The position numbers were made by a program, and so were the translations under genes. Below, piece after piece: positions 1-8,226 of a stretch of 64,000 nucleotides of DNA. The DNA comes from UBA2040 sp041674745. Lineage in GTDB: Bacteria > Bacteroidota > Bacteroidia > Flavobacteriales_D > Crocinitomicaceae. Where the stretch lies: the NCBI GenBank assembly GCA_041674745.1, contig JBAYVD010000005.1, forward strand, positions 1 to 64,000, written 5' to 3'. The notes beneath the pieces are model-generated. The model was given only the letters and a program-made list of their open reading frames with translations, was not told where the DNA came from and ran no database searches. How positions within the stretch are numbered: the first letter of the stretch is position 1; every line of letters begins with the position of its first letter.

Positions 1-2103
1 AATCGCACTTACCGTTGTAGCGGTTCCATCTGGGTCGATGTTGTTGGCGACCAAGTTCGGTGAAGTTGACGCCGAAGAGGCATCTTCAATGACAGAACCC
101 ATCGACTCGTTGCCTTGTGATGGTGGAGTATTGACTCCATTCACTCCAACAACAAGCAAAGCTATGTTGGATGTGTTTCCATCATTGTCATTTACAGTAT
201 AATGTGTTGTAGCCGTTCCTGAAAAATTTAATACTGGGCTGAAAGTTACATTTCCTAAGGCATCCACACTCCAATTTCCTTCGCTGGTTGTGTAAGTTGT
301 TTGTTGTCCTGCGGTTAATGTATCCAAATCCACGGAAGCTACATCTATTGTACCATCCGCATCTGAATCGTTCGCTACAACATTGAATAATGCGTTTGTA
401 TTTGAATTCGTCGTTGTTGAATCATTGATAGCAATAGGCAAAACCACACAATCTTCCGTTAATAAATCAACCGTAGCCTGTTTTACAATCGTAGAACATC
501 CATTCACGGTTGTTTCATATTGAACAGTAACCGTTGTATTTCCTGTTCCAGTAAAAGTTAAGACTGTTCCTGACAATGTTCCTGGTCCAGAAAGAATACT
601 CAAAGTTCCTCCTGCAGGGGTCGGCAACAAATCGGTGCTCGTTCCGTTGCAATACAATCCATTCGCTCCGAGAGAAGGAGTACCCGTAACATCCACGGAT
701 GCTGAGGTTGCCCCACATATGTAAACAACGGCCGTTAAAAAAGTATAAACCGATTCTGTATTTGCGGTTGTGGTTCCATCCCCCATACTGCCATTGGTTC
801 TGTGGCCAACATAACCGAAGAAATCTTCACATTTTTTAGACAACATAGAGGTATGTCCTCCTGTTTCGACAGCTAATATTTTATCCGCTGTTGTAATTCC
901 ATTTGGAATACCTGGATCAAAATCAGTGGCTGCACCTCGACCCAACATATCACCATTCGCAACACCCCAGTTGTAATTGGTAGAATCTGAATTGATAATA
1001 TTGATATTTCCATAATTTTCGTCGTGCTCTTGAGGTGAAATCCATCGGATATTGCTCATTACTGGACCTGCTGCCGATGTATATTTTGGTTGTACCCAAG
1101 TTGTTCTGTCAGTTGTTGTCCAATCACCCAATTGTTTGTTGCTATTTTCACCCAATGCATACAAATTACCATTTGCGTTTAAAACGTAATAACTTGAACC
1201 GCTTGTCCCTTTTTGTCTTGTCGCACCAATCATTTTGATCGGATTCGCACTTGGCAAAGTCATTAGCGTGGCTCTATTTCTTGAAGTTTGAACTGAAGCA
1301 TTTCCTAAAAAAGTTTCTGTACCCCAAGTCCATAAGGTTCCATCTGATTTTAGTGCAATCAATGCGTTCGCAGTTCCACGCAATTGAATTACATTCGATA
1401 GAACTGGATTTCCTGCAGTGGATTCTGTAACGCGATACCAAATCACCTGCGCAGCGGCGCTCAAGGCTCCAGTTAAACCAGTTCCCGTATTTTCGCCTTG
1501 TTGTGTTAGAACCCAGACATCCCCCGAACAGGTTAGTAACGCGACAGTATGAAAGGTCGTAAACATCATTTTTACATCCAAAGGATTTACACCGGCAGGC
1601 AAACCATCCGTTTTACCATTCACAGTTAATTTTTGAAAGGTGGTGGAAGTTGTTAAATTGGTTGGTATGGTAACACCTCTTTTACCCCAAGCGAATAATC
1701 CTGTGGTGGAAAGTAAAACCCCTTCAGCAGAAGTAGCACTTGTACTACCAATACCAGCCTTCAATACCACACCCGTCAACGCAGGGTAATTCGTAGAGTT
1801 AATGATGGTAGGACTCAACAAATCCGTCGTACCATTATTCCCCATACTTTGTCCCCAGGTTTTGTAAACCCCTTCCGAAGTTCTCACAAGAGTTTGGTGA
1901 TAGCCTGAAATAAAATTGTCAAATTCGATGGTGCTTGCGTCCGTGTTTGACCCAATACCAAAATTCAGGTAATTGGTATTCGAACACGTCGACTGGAAAC
2001 CGCACTGACCGATAGCATCGGCATTCGTAAACAACACTAAAGCAAATAACATGCCTGAGGTCATCGATGATAAGGATTTGGAAATTAATCTAAAATATTT
2101 CAT
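1..2103 (-). CDS. Secreted RCC1-repeat protein with Ig/cadherin-like C-terminal region (partial, C-terminus beyond window)
   Basis: An open frame runs uninterrupted from an ATG at 2103 to base 1, giving 701 codons with no stop, so the C-terminus lies outside the window. The N-terminus (MKYFRLISKS then a hydrophobic stretch) looks like a signal peptide. Residues about 50-420 hold repeated units of the kind DGTLWTWG, NGNLYALGENSNKQLGD and TGLFAWGKRG. These are typical of RCC1 (PF00415) beta-propeller blades found in secreted bacterial proteins. From about residue 430 the sequence becomes Gly/Thr-rich Ig-like and cadherin-like modules with DSDADGTIDVASVDLD and YTVNDNDGNTSN, typical of large adhesins. 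A T9SS sorting domain probably lies past the edge (inference). The gene starts 6 nt after the stop of the secreted protein upstream, so the two are likely co-transcribed. The cargo or ligand is unknown. Confidence 0.85.
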   Translation of the reverse strand, partial: MKYFRLISKSLSSMTSGMLFALVLFTNADAIGQCGFQSTCSNTNYLNFGIGSNTDASTIEFDNFISGYHQTLVRTSEGVYKTWGQSMGNNGTTDLLSPTIINSTNYPALTGVVLKAGIGSTSATSAEGVLLSTTGLFAWGKRGVTIPTNLTTSTTFQKLTVNGKTDGLPAGVNPLDVKMMFTTFHTVALLTCSGDVWVLTQQGENTGTGLTGALSAAAQVIWYRVTESTAGNPVLSNVIQLRGTANALIALKSDGTLWTWGTETFLGNASVQTSRNRATLMTLPSANPIKMIGATRQKGTSGSSYYVLNANGNLYALGENSNKQLGDWTTTDRTTWVQPKYTSAAGPVMSNIRWISPQEHDENYGNINIINSDSTNYNWGVANGDMLGRGAATDFDPGIPNGITTADKILAVETGGHTSMLSKKCEDFFGYVGHRTNGSMGDGTTTANTESVYTFLTAVVYICGATSASVDVTGTPSLGANGLYCNGTSTDLLPTPAGGTLSILSGPGTLSGTVLTFTGTGNTTVTVQYETTVNGCSTIVKQATVDLLTEDCVVLPIAINDSTTTNSNTNALFNVVANDSDADGTIDVASVDLDTLTAGQQTTYTTSEGNWSVDALGNVTFSPVLNFSGTATTHYTVNDNDGNTSNIALLVVGVNGVNTPPSQGNESMGSVIEDASSASTSPNLVANNIDPDGTATTVSAI

Positions 2104-2109
2104 TTGAAT

Positions 2110-2856
2110 TTATTTGAGAATCGTGGGATATGAATAACTAAAATGTCGATCTATAAAATCTATAAAATCAAACATGATAAAAGTATTTTTTGTGGCTTGG
2201 CCGTCCAAATCAAAAATGATGGAATTCAAACCGGGATTTAAAACGACTATTTCTTTCGCTGACTTTCCTTGAATTGTCGTGTTTATGCCAGCACTCACTA
2301 CCTGTAAGTCCGTGAATTTTTTTGATTCGTTGGTGTAACTATAAAATTGCACAGGTATACTAACTGTCTGTCCTTGCATATCCATTCCACCGATAATCTC
2401 AGTTGAAAAAGCAACTTCCTCCAATTTAAATTCCATTCGATACGGCAAAACAATCAGTTGAAAACGCTTAAAATGATCTTCGTGATGGCATTCTCCTTCA
2501 GTATGCGAAGGCGACAATTCACTTCTTAACACCATATCAAATTCGCCAGGAATGGCAAACTGAAAATCGTGGCCGTTGTCATAGGGAAAACTATCAATCA
2601 ATTGATTCTTCTTGTCAAAAATTTGAATTTGTAAGTTTTCCAAAGCCATATTTGAAAAAACTTCTGTTGGCAAATTCTCGCCAAAACATATGGTGACAAT
2701 TTTCTCCGTGGATGAAGAATTCTTTTTGGGTACAGCGCTTGCTTCTTGTGCGAATCCAAAGAATTGAAAAAGACAGATGAATGGTAAAACAAAGACAGAT
2801 TTGCTTGGAAATCCAAAGGCTCTTAACAGTGACAATATTTTATAACTATTGTTCAT
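2110..2856 (-). CDS. Secreted hypothetical protein upstream of RCC1 protein
   Basis: This 248-residue protein begins at the ATG at 2856; a longer reading from a TTG at 2871 adds five residues and is less likely. The N-terminus has a basic stretch, a hydrophobic core (SVFVLPFICLFQFFGFAQ) and a likely signal-peptidase site after FAQ. The mature part looks beta-rich and includes a His/Glu cluster (HTEGECHHEDHF, about residues 125-136) that could bind metal. I recognise no family. It ends 6 nt before the start of the RCC1-repeat gene, on the same strand, so it is probably the first gene of a two-gene secretion or adhesion unit. Alternatives are a chaperone or accessory factor of the giant protein, or an unrelated envelope protein. 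Confidence 0.7.
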   Translation of the reverse strand: MNNSYKILSLLRAFGFPSKSVFVLPFICLFQFFGFAQEASAVPKKNSSSTEKIVTICFGENLPTEVFSNMALENLQIQIFDKKNQLIDSFPYDNGHDFQFAIPGEFDMVLRSELSPSHTEGECHHEDHFKRFQLIVLPYRMEFKLEEVAFSTEIIGGMDMQGQTVSIPVQFYSYTNESKKFTDLQVVSAGINTTIQGKSAKEIVVLNPGLNSIIFDLDGQATKNTFIMFDFIDFIDRHFSYSYPTILK

Positions 2857-3161
2857 CAGAAATAAACACAAACGAATGCGAATCTTACAAAACTTGTGGA
2901 GAAATAAGTTTGAAACATGTCCAGCAAAAAGTTAATTTTAAACATTTGTTAATTAAAATAACTACTAATCAAACCATTAAAAAACCACAATTTGGATCTC
3001 TTTTGTTTGAAAACAGTCATTCTTAATTTCGCGGCAAAGATAATTTGAATAAAATTCACTTTATTTGCTATTTAATAAATGAGTAATTTTTACAATAAGT
3101 GAGTTTTTCATATATTTACAATTGAAAAGCTAACCTAGATATATCAACAAAATAGCCAAGT
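2857..3161. other. Divergent intergenic region
   Basis: This 305-base AT-rich gap separates two divergently transcribed genes. I see no RNA gene, no strong hairpin and no credible small ORF. A near-consensus -7 element (TATATTTA, close to TAnnTTTG) sits around 3112-3119 and could serve the LytTR gene. Nothing comparable is obvious for the minus-strand gene. Confidence 0.4.
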
Positions 3162-3854
3162 ATGATTCGATGTATAATTGTTGAGGATGATATGGATTCT
3201 CAAACCAAAATCACCCGACTTTTGAACCGACTTTTCATTGATGTTGCATTGCTTTCCATAATAAATGACCCCTTGGAAGCAAATTATTACTTGAATAACA
3301 ATAAAGTTGATTTGGTATTCCTAAATCCGAATTTAGGCAATGGAAAGGGCATCGATTTGCTAAAGAATGTTTCCAATCGCAATTTTAAAGTCATTTGTCT
3401 TTCTAAAGACGAGCGATATGCCCTGAAAGCGATGAACTCGGGTGTATCCTATTATCTTTTAAAACCAATCAAAAAAGAGGAATTTGTAATCAGTGTCAAC
3501 CTGGTATCAGAAAAAATTCGGAATGCACGCAAAAACAACAAACTGCTAATCCCCAGTCTTGGTTTTGACGTTCCAATTCCGCTCACGGATATCTGCTTCC
3601 TGGAATCGGACGGATCCTACACCGTAATTTACACACACGATGAGAAAATTCTTTCTTCCAAAAACTTGGGTTACTTCGAAAAAAAACTGCCTCATTCTGA
3701 TTTCAAACGTGTACATCATTCTTTTATCGTGAACCGAAACAAAATTGATCGAATTGAAAAAGGAAGAAGTGGAACCATAACGATGAAAAACAATAAAAAA
3801 GTACCCGTTTCTCAGCGGAAAATGAAAAGTTTTCTGGAGGATTATTTGGTTTGA
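3162..3854 (+). CDS. LytTR-family response regulator with atypical receiver (Asp to Asn)
   Basis: This 230-residue protein has a CheY-like receiver (about residues 1-120) followed by a LytTR DNA-binding domain (about 127-230, with DICFLESDGSYTVIYT and FKRVHHSFIVNRNKI). In the receiver the acidic pair is present (VEDD, residues 7-10), the Ser/Thr switch position is Ser (ICLS) and the conserved Lys is present (YYLLKPIKK). The strand that normally carries the phosphoacceptor, usually FLDxxLP, reads VFLNPNLG, so residue 55 is Asn; the codon is AAT. In this family Asn at that site usually means a pseudo-receiver that is not phosphorylated in the normal way. No LytS-type sensor kinase lies next to it, so it is an orphan. 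Its targets are unknown. Confidence 0.9.
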   Translation: MIRCIIVEDDMDSQTKITRLLNRLFIDVALLSIINDPLEANYYLNNNKVDLVFLNPNLGNGKGIDLLKNVSNRNFKVICLSKDERYALKAMNSGVSYYLLKPIKKEEFVISVNLVSEKIRNARKNNKLLIPSLGFDVPIPLTDICFLESDGSYTVIYTHDEKILSSKNLGYFEKKLPHSDFKRVHHSFIVNRNKIDRIEKGRSGTITMKNNKKVPVSQRKMKSFLEDYLV

Positions 3855-3990
3855 TATAATTTCAAAAACCGAACCAATCTGTCACTCAATTTGCCTCTTC
3901 TCAAAGTCATGATTTTTATAGCTTCGAAAGATGTTCATGCTGGATAAGCGTTATTTTGTATTTTCGCCAGACCAACAATAAATCATACCA

Positions 3991-4443
3991 ATGAAAAACA
4001 TTTTTGAGAAAAATAGTACGGATGAGCTGATTGAAAGAATTCAAAAACTTACACCCGAAACACAAAGAATTTGGGGAAAAATGGATGTGGCTCAAATGCT
4101 CGCTCATTGCAGTGTTGCCTACGAATCGGCTTTGGAAAATAAACACCCAAATGCCAAAGGATTGAAAAAATGGTTGTTGGTTCTATTCGTTAAACCCATG
4201 ATTGTTGGTGATAAACCCTACAAACACAACAGCCCCACGTCGCCCGAATTTAAAATCGTAGATGCAAAGGAATTTGAACAAGAGCGAAAACGATTGATCG
4301 CTTATATGCGCAAGACGCAAGAATTGGGCGCAGATTACTTTGATGGTAAAATGTCCAATTCCTTTGGAAAACTGACCCAATCAGAATGGAGCAAGCTTTT
4401 TTACAAACATTTAGACCATCATTTGAATCAGTTTGGCGTTTGA
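3991..4443 (+). CDS. DUF1569 domain protein (DinB-like fold)
   Basis: The 150-residue product starts MKNIFEKNSTDELIERIQKLTPETQRIWGKMD and carries AQMLAHCSVAYESAL. This is the pattern of DUF1569 (PF07606), a family related to the DinB four-helix bundle. DinB-type proteins often bind a divalent metal through three His; here His occurs in MLAHC and near the C-terminus (KHLDHHLNQFG). There is no signal peptide, so it is cytoplasmic. It stands alone, about 136 nt downstream of the LytTR gene and 86 nt upstream of rluF. The biochemical role of the family is not established. The family call is fairly safe; the function is not. Confidence 0.8.
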   Translation: MKNIFEKNSTDELIERIQKLTPETQRIWGKMDVAQMLAHCSVAYESALENKHPNAKGLKKWLLVLFVKPMIVGDKPYKHNSPTSPEFKIVDAKEFEQERKRLIAYMRKTQELGADYFDGKMSNSFGKLTQSEWSKLFYKHLDHHLNQFGV

Positions 4444-4503
4444 AAATTGGCAACACCTCAAGTAAGATTCCTTTCAGATGCCTTCCCTTGGTGGAAGTAT
4501 GCA

Positions 4504-4511
4504 TATCTTTG
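4504..4511 (+). promoter_or_regulatory. Bacteroidota -7 element for rluF
   Basis: TATCTTTG matches the TAnnTTTG element recognised by Bacteroidota sigma-A. It ends 18 nt before the rluF ATG. No clear -33 box is visible at the usual spacing. Confidence 0.55.
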
Positions 4512-4529
4512 TACAATCAATGAGAGGAC

Positions 4530-5282
4530 ATGAGTGAGGAAAATTTAACACGAATCAACAAATACTTAAGTGAAGTAGGATTTTGCTCCCGCCGAGCAGC
4601 TGATAAATTAATCGAACAAGGCCGCGTAACCATCAACGGAAAAGTACCGGAAATGGGAACAAAAGTAGCTATCGGAGACGATGTTCGTGTGGATGGTAAA
4701 CCCTTGGTGAAATCAGAAGAAAAGCCCGTTTATTTAGCCTTTAACAAACCGGTTGGAATTGTTTGCACCACCGACACAAGTGTGGAAAGAGACAATATTA
4801 TTGATTTCATCAACTACCCAAAACGTATATTCCCAATCGGTCGACTTGACAAACCCAGTGAAGGTTTGATCTTCTTGACAAACGATGGCGATATCGTCAA
4901 CAAAATACTTCGTGCACGCAATCACCACGAGAAAGAATACTTGGTTTCTGTCAACCGACCGATAACGCGAATTTTCTTGGAAGAAATGGCACACGGTGTT
5001 CCAATTTTGGATACCGTAACAAGACCTTGCATTGTGGAGCAAAAAGGTCGATTTGAATTTAAAATTATTTTGACACAAGGATTGAACCGTCAAATTCGAC
5101 GCATGTGCGAATATTTGGGTTACGAGGTTTTGACCTTGCAGCGCATTCGCATTATGAATATTCACTTGGACATTCCTGTCGGTGAATTCCGTGATTTGAC
5201 AGCGAACGAATTGGCTGAATTGACTCGAATGGTGGGTGATTCCACCAAAGTTCACCTTTCTATTGACGACGACGAAGAATAA
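4530..5282 (+). CDS. rluF: 23S rRNA pseudouridine synthase, RluF type
   Basis: The 250-residue protein has an N-terminal S4 RNA-binding domain (about residues 5-65: RINKYLSEVGFCSRRAADKLIEQGRVTING) and a RsuA/RluF catalytic domain. The catalytic-Asp motif is GRLDKPSEGLIFLTNDGD (about residues 108-125). It is followed by VNKILRARNHHEKEYLV and by QGLNRQIRRMCEYLGYEV, which I recognise as characteristic of RluF, the synthase for U2604 in 23S rRNA. It is slightly shorter than the E. coli protein (290 residues) because it lacks the C-terminal tail. The ATG at 4530 follows a -7 element by 18 nt. The alpha/beta hydrolase gene follows after 9 nt, so the two are probably co-transcribed. Confidence 0.93.
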   Translation: MSEENLTRINKYLSEVGFCSRRAADKLIEQGRVTINGKVPEMGTKVAIGDDVRVDGKPLVKSEEKPVYLAFNKPVGIVCTTDTSVERDNIIDFINYPKRIFPIGRLDKPSEGLIFLTNDGDIVNKILRARNHHEKEYLVSVNRPITRIFLEEMAHGVPILDTVTRPCIVEQKGRFEFKIILTQGLNRQIRRMCEYLGYEVLTLQRIRIMNIHLDIPVGEFRDLTANELAELTRMVGDSTKVHLSIDDDEE

Positions 5283-5291
5283 ATTCAAATC

Positions 5292-6110
5292 ATGAAAAAA
5301 CGTCTTGTAAAAGCGGCTTCTTTTTTGTTTCCAAAACAAATTTCAAATTTTGCGTACCGTAAATTGACCCATCCTCAAAAACGAAATCTGAAACAAAATG
5401 AAGTGATGGAAATGGAAACGGCGGACAAAGAATGGTTCAAATTCAAAACTTTTGACATTCAAATGTACCGTTGGAATGCCGGACCGAAAACAATTTTGCT
5501 CGTGCACGGTTGGGAAGGTCAAGCAGGAAATTTTTCCAAAATAATCGAACGTCTCCTTGCTGAAAATTTTTCCATTCTTGCCTTTGATGGTCCTTCCCAT
5601 GGCAACAGCAAAGGAAATGGCGCCACTAGTTTGTTCGAATTTGCCGAATTGGTAGGAGTACTTGTCGAAAAATTCAAGATAAAATACATCGTGAGCCATA
5701 GCTTTGGTGGTGTTGCCACCACCTATTCACTTTCCGAAAAACCGCAATTGAAAATAGAAAAATATCTGCTACTCACAACCCCGAATAAATTCTTGGATCG
5801 CATCGATGTGGTGGCGAATCAAATTGGCATTTCTAAAAAGGTAAAACACACATTGCTTCAACGATTGGAAAAAGAGCTAGACATAGATTTATTCACGATA
5901 AGTGTCGCCGCCCTATGTAATAAAACCGGCGTAAAAAACGCATTGATTTTGCATGATTTACATGACAAAGTGTTGAGTATTGAAGAATCAAGAGCTGTAA
6001 ATGACCATTGGCCTATTTGCGAACTCGAAGCCATACAAGGAACAGGGCACTTTAAAATTCTCCAGTCCGAAAAGGTTCTAACTAGAATGGTGAAATTCTT
6101 TCAGGATTAA
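5292..6110 (+). CDS. Alpha/beta hydrolase
   Basis: This 272-residue protein has the alpha/beta hydrolase layout. There is an oxyanion-hole loop HGWEGQAGNF after strand 3, a nucleophile elbow SHSFGG (about residue 138), and a C-terminal His in GTGHFKILQ. An acidic residue lies in HDLHDKVLSIEES before it. No signal peptide is evident despite a basic N-terminus. The substrate cannot be inferred; family members include esterases and lipases. It lies 9 nt after rluF. Its stop codon shares a TTAA with the stop of the convergent phosphatase gene, leaving no room for a terminator. Confidence 0.88.
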   Translation: MKKRLVKAASFLFPKQISNFAYRKLTHPQKRNLKQNEVMEMETADKEWFKFKTFDIQMYRWNAGPKTILLVHGWEGQAGNFSKIIERLLAENFSILAFDGPSHGNSKGNGATSLFEFAELVGVLVEKFKIKYIVSHSFGGVATTYSLSEKPQLKIEKYLLLTTPNKFLDRIDVVANQIGISKKVKHTLLQRLEKELDIDLFTISVAALCNKTGVKNALILHDLHDKVLSIEESRAVNDHWPICELEAIQGTGHFKILQSEKVLTRMVKFFQD

Positions 6111-8209
6111 ATTTCCAACCCTACGACCAAGACATCATCCGTTTGTTCATTATTCCCTTTCCACGCTTCGAAAAATTCCATAATGATTTCTTTCTGTCTA
6201 TTCATCGGTAAATCCGAATGTGAGGTAATCAGTTCACGGTAATTAGGCACTTTTAATTTTTTGTTCTTCTCCCCGCCAAATTGGTCAGTGAAACCATCCG
6301 TTGTAAAATACAACCTATCCCCTTTGTGCAACTGAATGGTCGTTTCGGTAAAAGGAACAACCACTTTTGATCCCCCAATTTCTTGTTTGTCTCCCTTGTA
6401 GATTATACATTCTCCTTGAATTATCCCTCCTAACCAATTTTTCGCACCGGCAAATTTTAAAATTTTTGCCTTCCGATTGTAGAATCCAATTACGCAGTCC
6501 ATTCCATCTTCAATCACCGTATTCGAATCCGTTTTTTGAAACAAGGCCCTAAATTCTTTATCCAAATAATCTAACACAGCAGCAGGTCCCTTGATTTCAG
6601 GGATTTTCATCGCACTATTCAATATCCGAATTCCCAAAACACTGATCAATGCTCCCGGAACTCCGTGTCCCGTACAATCGCCCACGCAAAAAACATCCCA
6701 TTCTACCTCTTCGTCGTTTTCAACCGTTTTCAAACTAGCATTCCAGTAAAAATCGCCGCTTACAATATCTTTCGGTTGCCCAAAAACAAAACCTTCAGAA
6801 AAAGGCTGAATAAATTCCTCTTCAGTAGAAATTAAGTGTTTTTGAATAACACGAGCATAATTGATGGAAGCATGAACTTTTTCATTTTTACTTTCAATTT
6901 CCTGCTTGTTTCTTGATACATCCAGCGTACGTTTCTCAATTTCCCTTTCAAGTTCAGTACTTTCCTGTTCCTTCATGACTTTGATTTGATCAAGGGTACG
7001 ATAGGATTTATCTTTCAATGTTTTAAACTCGCGTATCACAGCCAATGTCAGGAATATCACATCCAAACCAGAACCAAATTGCAAACTATACCTCGTTAAA
7101 AAATTGCCTGGAAAAACACCAAAATTGCGCAATACAAAAATTGTTACCCCAATCAATAAAAAACTAAAAGAAAACAAATAATAAATAGCGGGCTTAAAAC
7201 CTCGTCGAATGGATAAAACAGCTATTGGAATGGTTGAAACAACTGCTATCAACATAATGGCATTCACGGCAATAGTGGAAATTTGATACCCTTTTTCCCA
7301 AGGCGAAATAGATAAAACACCAATAATGCCAAGTAATGCGATGAGTACATATTGAAAAACACTGTATCTTTTAGTGAACTTCTTAGTTTTTAAAAAATAC
7401 ATTGCAAATAATATCAAAAAGGTGACGGATACTGAGGCACTTAGCGGCATCAATCGATTTGATAAAAAAGGAGAATCACCCCAAATATATTGCATACCAA
7501 AGCCAGTCAATCCCAAGTGACCAACGGCCAATGCGAACAAAAAACAGAGATAATAGAAGGTGCTTTTTCGATGCATCATCACAAATACCGCACAGGAGTA
7601 CAAAAACGCAAAAACATACACCCCCAAATATAGTCCCCACAACAGCTGTGCATAAAACTCACTTTTCCGGAGCTCATCAGGATCAAACAATTGAATCGGG
7701 ACAAAACATTGGTCACCCAAATTATCAATTCGAATGAGAATTTCTTTTGGCAAGATTAACGGGAGCCGCACGAGTCGATGTGAACTCTTCCTCTCTGAAA
7801 AGGGCATAGCATCTCCAAAGTGCGCAATTTGTTGAAACCCCTTGCCTGACTTTTCGTAAACGGTTACAAAATCCAAATTGGGGTTGGCAAACTCCAGAAT
7901 CATTTTCCTAGCTCCACGCGTATTCAGTTTGCATTTCACCCATATTGCACCGTTGTAAAAACCGAAATTAGGTGAATGCTTGTTGTATTTTTCAAAGGAA
8001 GAATGGGGGATGGATTGTACGGAGAATTTCCGCGAGGGATCCATTAATATTTCTAAATCAGCACCGTAAAGATCCTGCTGCTTAGTGTCATCGTAAATTT
8101 TGAAAGAAAATCCATAGAACGGCAGCAAACTCATCAAGAATACACTGAAAAATAACTGACCACTGGTTAGAATGGATGTTTTAAAACCTATGCATTTCTT
8201 GAACTTCAT
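6107..8209 (-). CDS. 7TM-DISM receptor with SpoIIE (PP2C) phosphatase output
   Basis: A 700-residue membrane protein. I place the start at the ATG at 8209, ahead of a signal-like segment (GFKTSILTSGQLFFSVFLMSL); a TTG at 8251 would overlap the upstream gene. An extracellular 7TMR-DISMED2-like domain (about residues 40-170, with FGFYNGAIWVKCKL) precedes seven membrane helices (about 180-390). A coiled coil (about 400-450) and a SpoIIE/RsbU-type serine phosphatase follow. The phosphatase motifs are complete: SGDFYW, VGDCTGHGVPGALIS, EDGMDCVIGFY, TTDGFTDQFGG and TDDVLVVG. Such proteins sense an envelope signal and dephosphorylate a partner, often an anti-sigma-factor antagonist. It follows its diverged paralogue by 17 nt, so they are probably one transcript. 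Confidence 0.9.
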   Translation of the reverse strand: MKFKKCIGFKTSILTSGQLFFSVFLMSLLPFYGFSFKIYDDTKQQDLYGADLEILMDPSRKFSVQSIPHSSFEKYNKHSPNFGFYNGAIWVKCKLNTRGARKMILEFANPNLDFVTVYEKSGKGFQQIAHFGDAMPFSERKSSHRLVRLPLILPKEILIRIDNLGDQCFVPIQLFDPDELRKSEFYAQLLWGLYLGVYVFAFLYSCAVFVMMHRKSTFYYLCFLFALAVGHLGLTGFGMQYIWGDSPFLSNRLMPLSASVSVTFLILFAMYFLKTKKFTKRYSVFQYVLIALLGIIGVLSISPWEKGYQISTIAVNAIMLIAVVSTIPIAVLSIRRGFKPAIYYLFSFSFLLIGVTIFVLRNFGVFPGNFLTRYSLQFGSGLDVIFLTLAVIREFKTLKDKSYRTLDQIKVMKEQESTELEREIEKRTLDVSRNKQEIESKNEKVHASINYARVIQKHLISTEEEFIQPFSEGFVFGQPKDIVSGDFYWNASLKTVENDEEVEWDVFCVGDCTGHGVPGALISVLGIRILNSAMKIPEIKGPAAVLDYLDKEFRALFQKTDSNTVIEDGMDCVIGFYNRKAKILKFAGAKNWLGGIIQGECIIYKGDKQEIGGSKVVVPFTETTIQLHKGDRLYFTTDGFTDQFGGEKNKKLKVPNYRELITSHSDLPMNRQKEIIMEFFEAWKGNNEQTDDVLVVGLEI

Positions 8210-8226
8210 TGATTCTCTATCAAATT

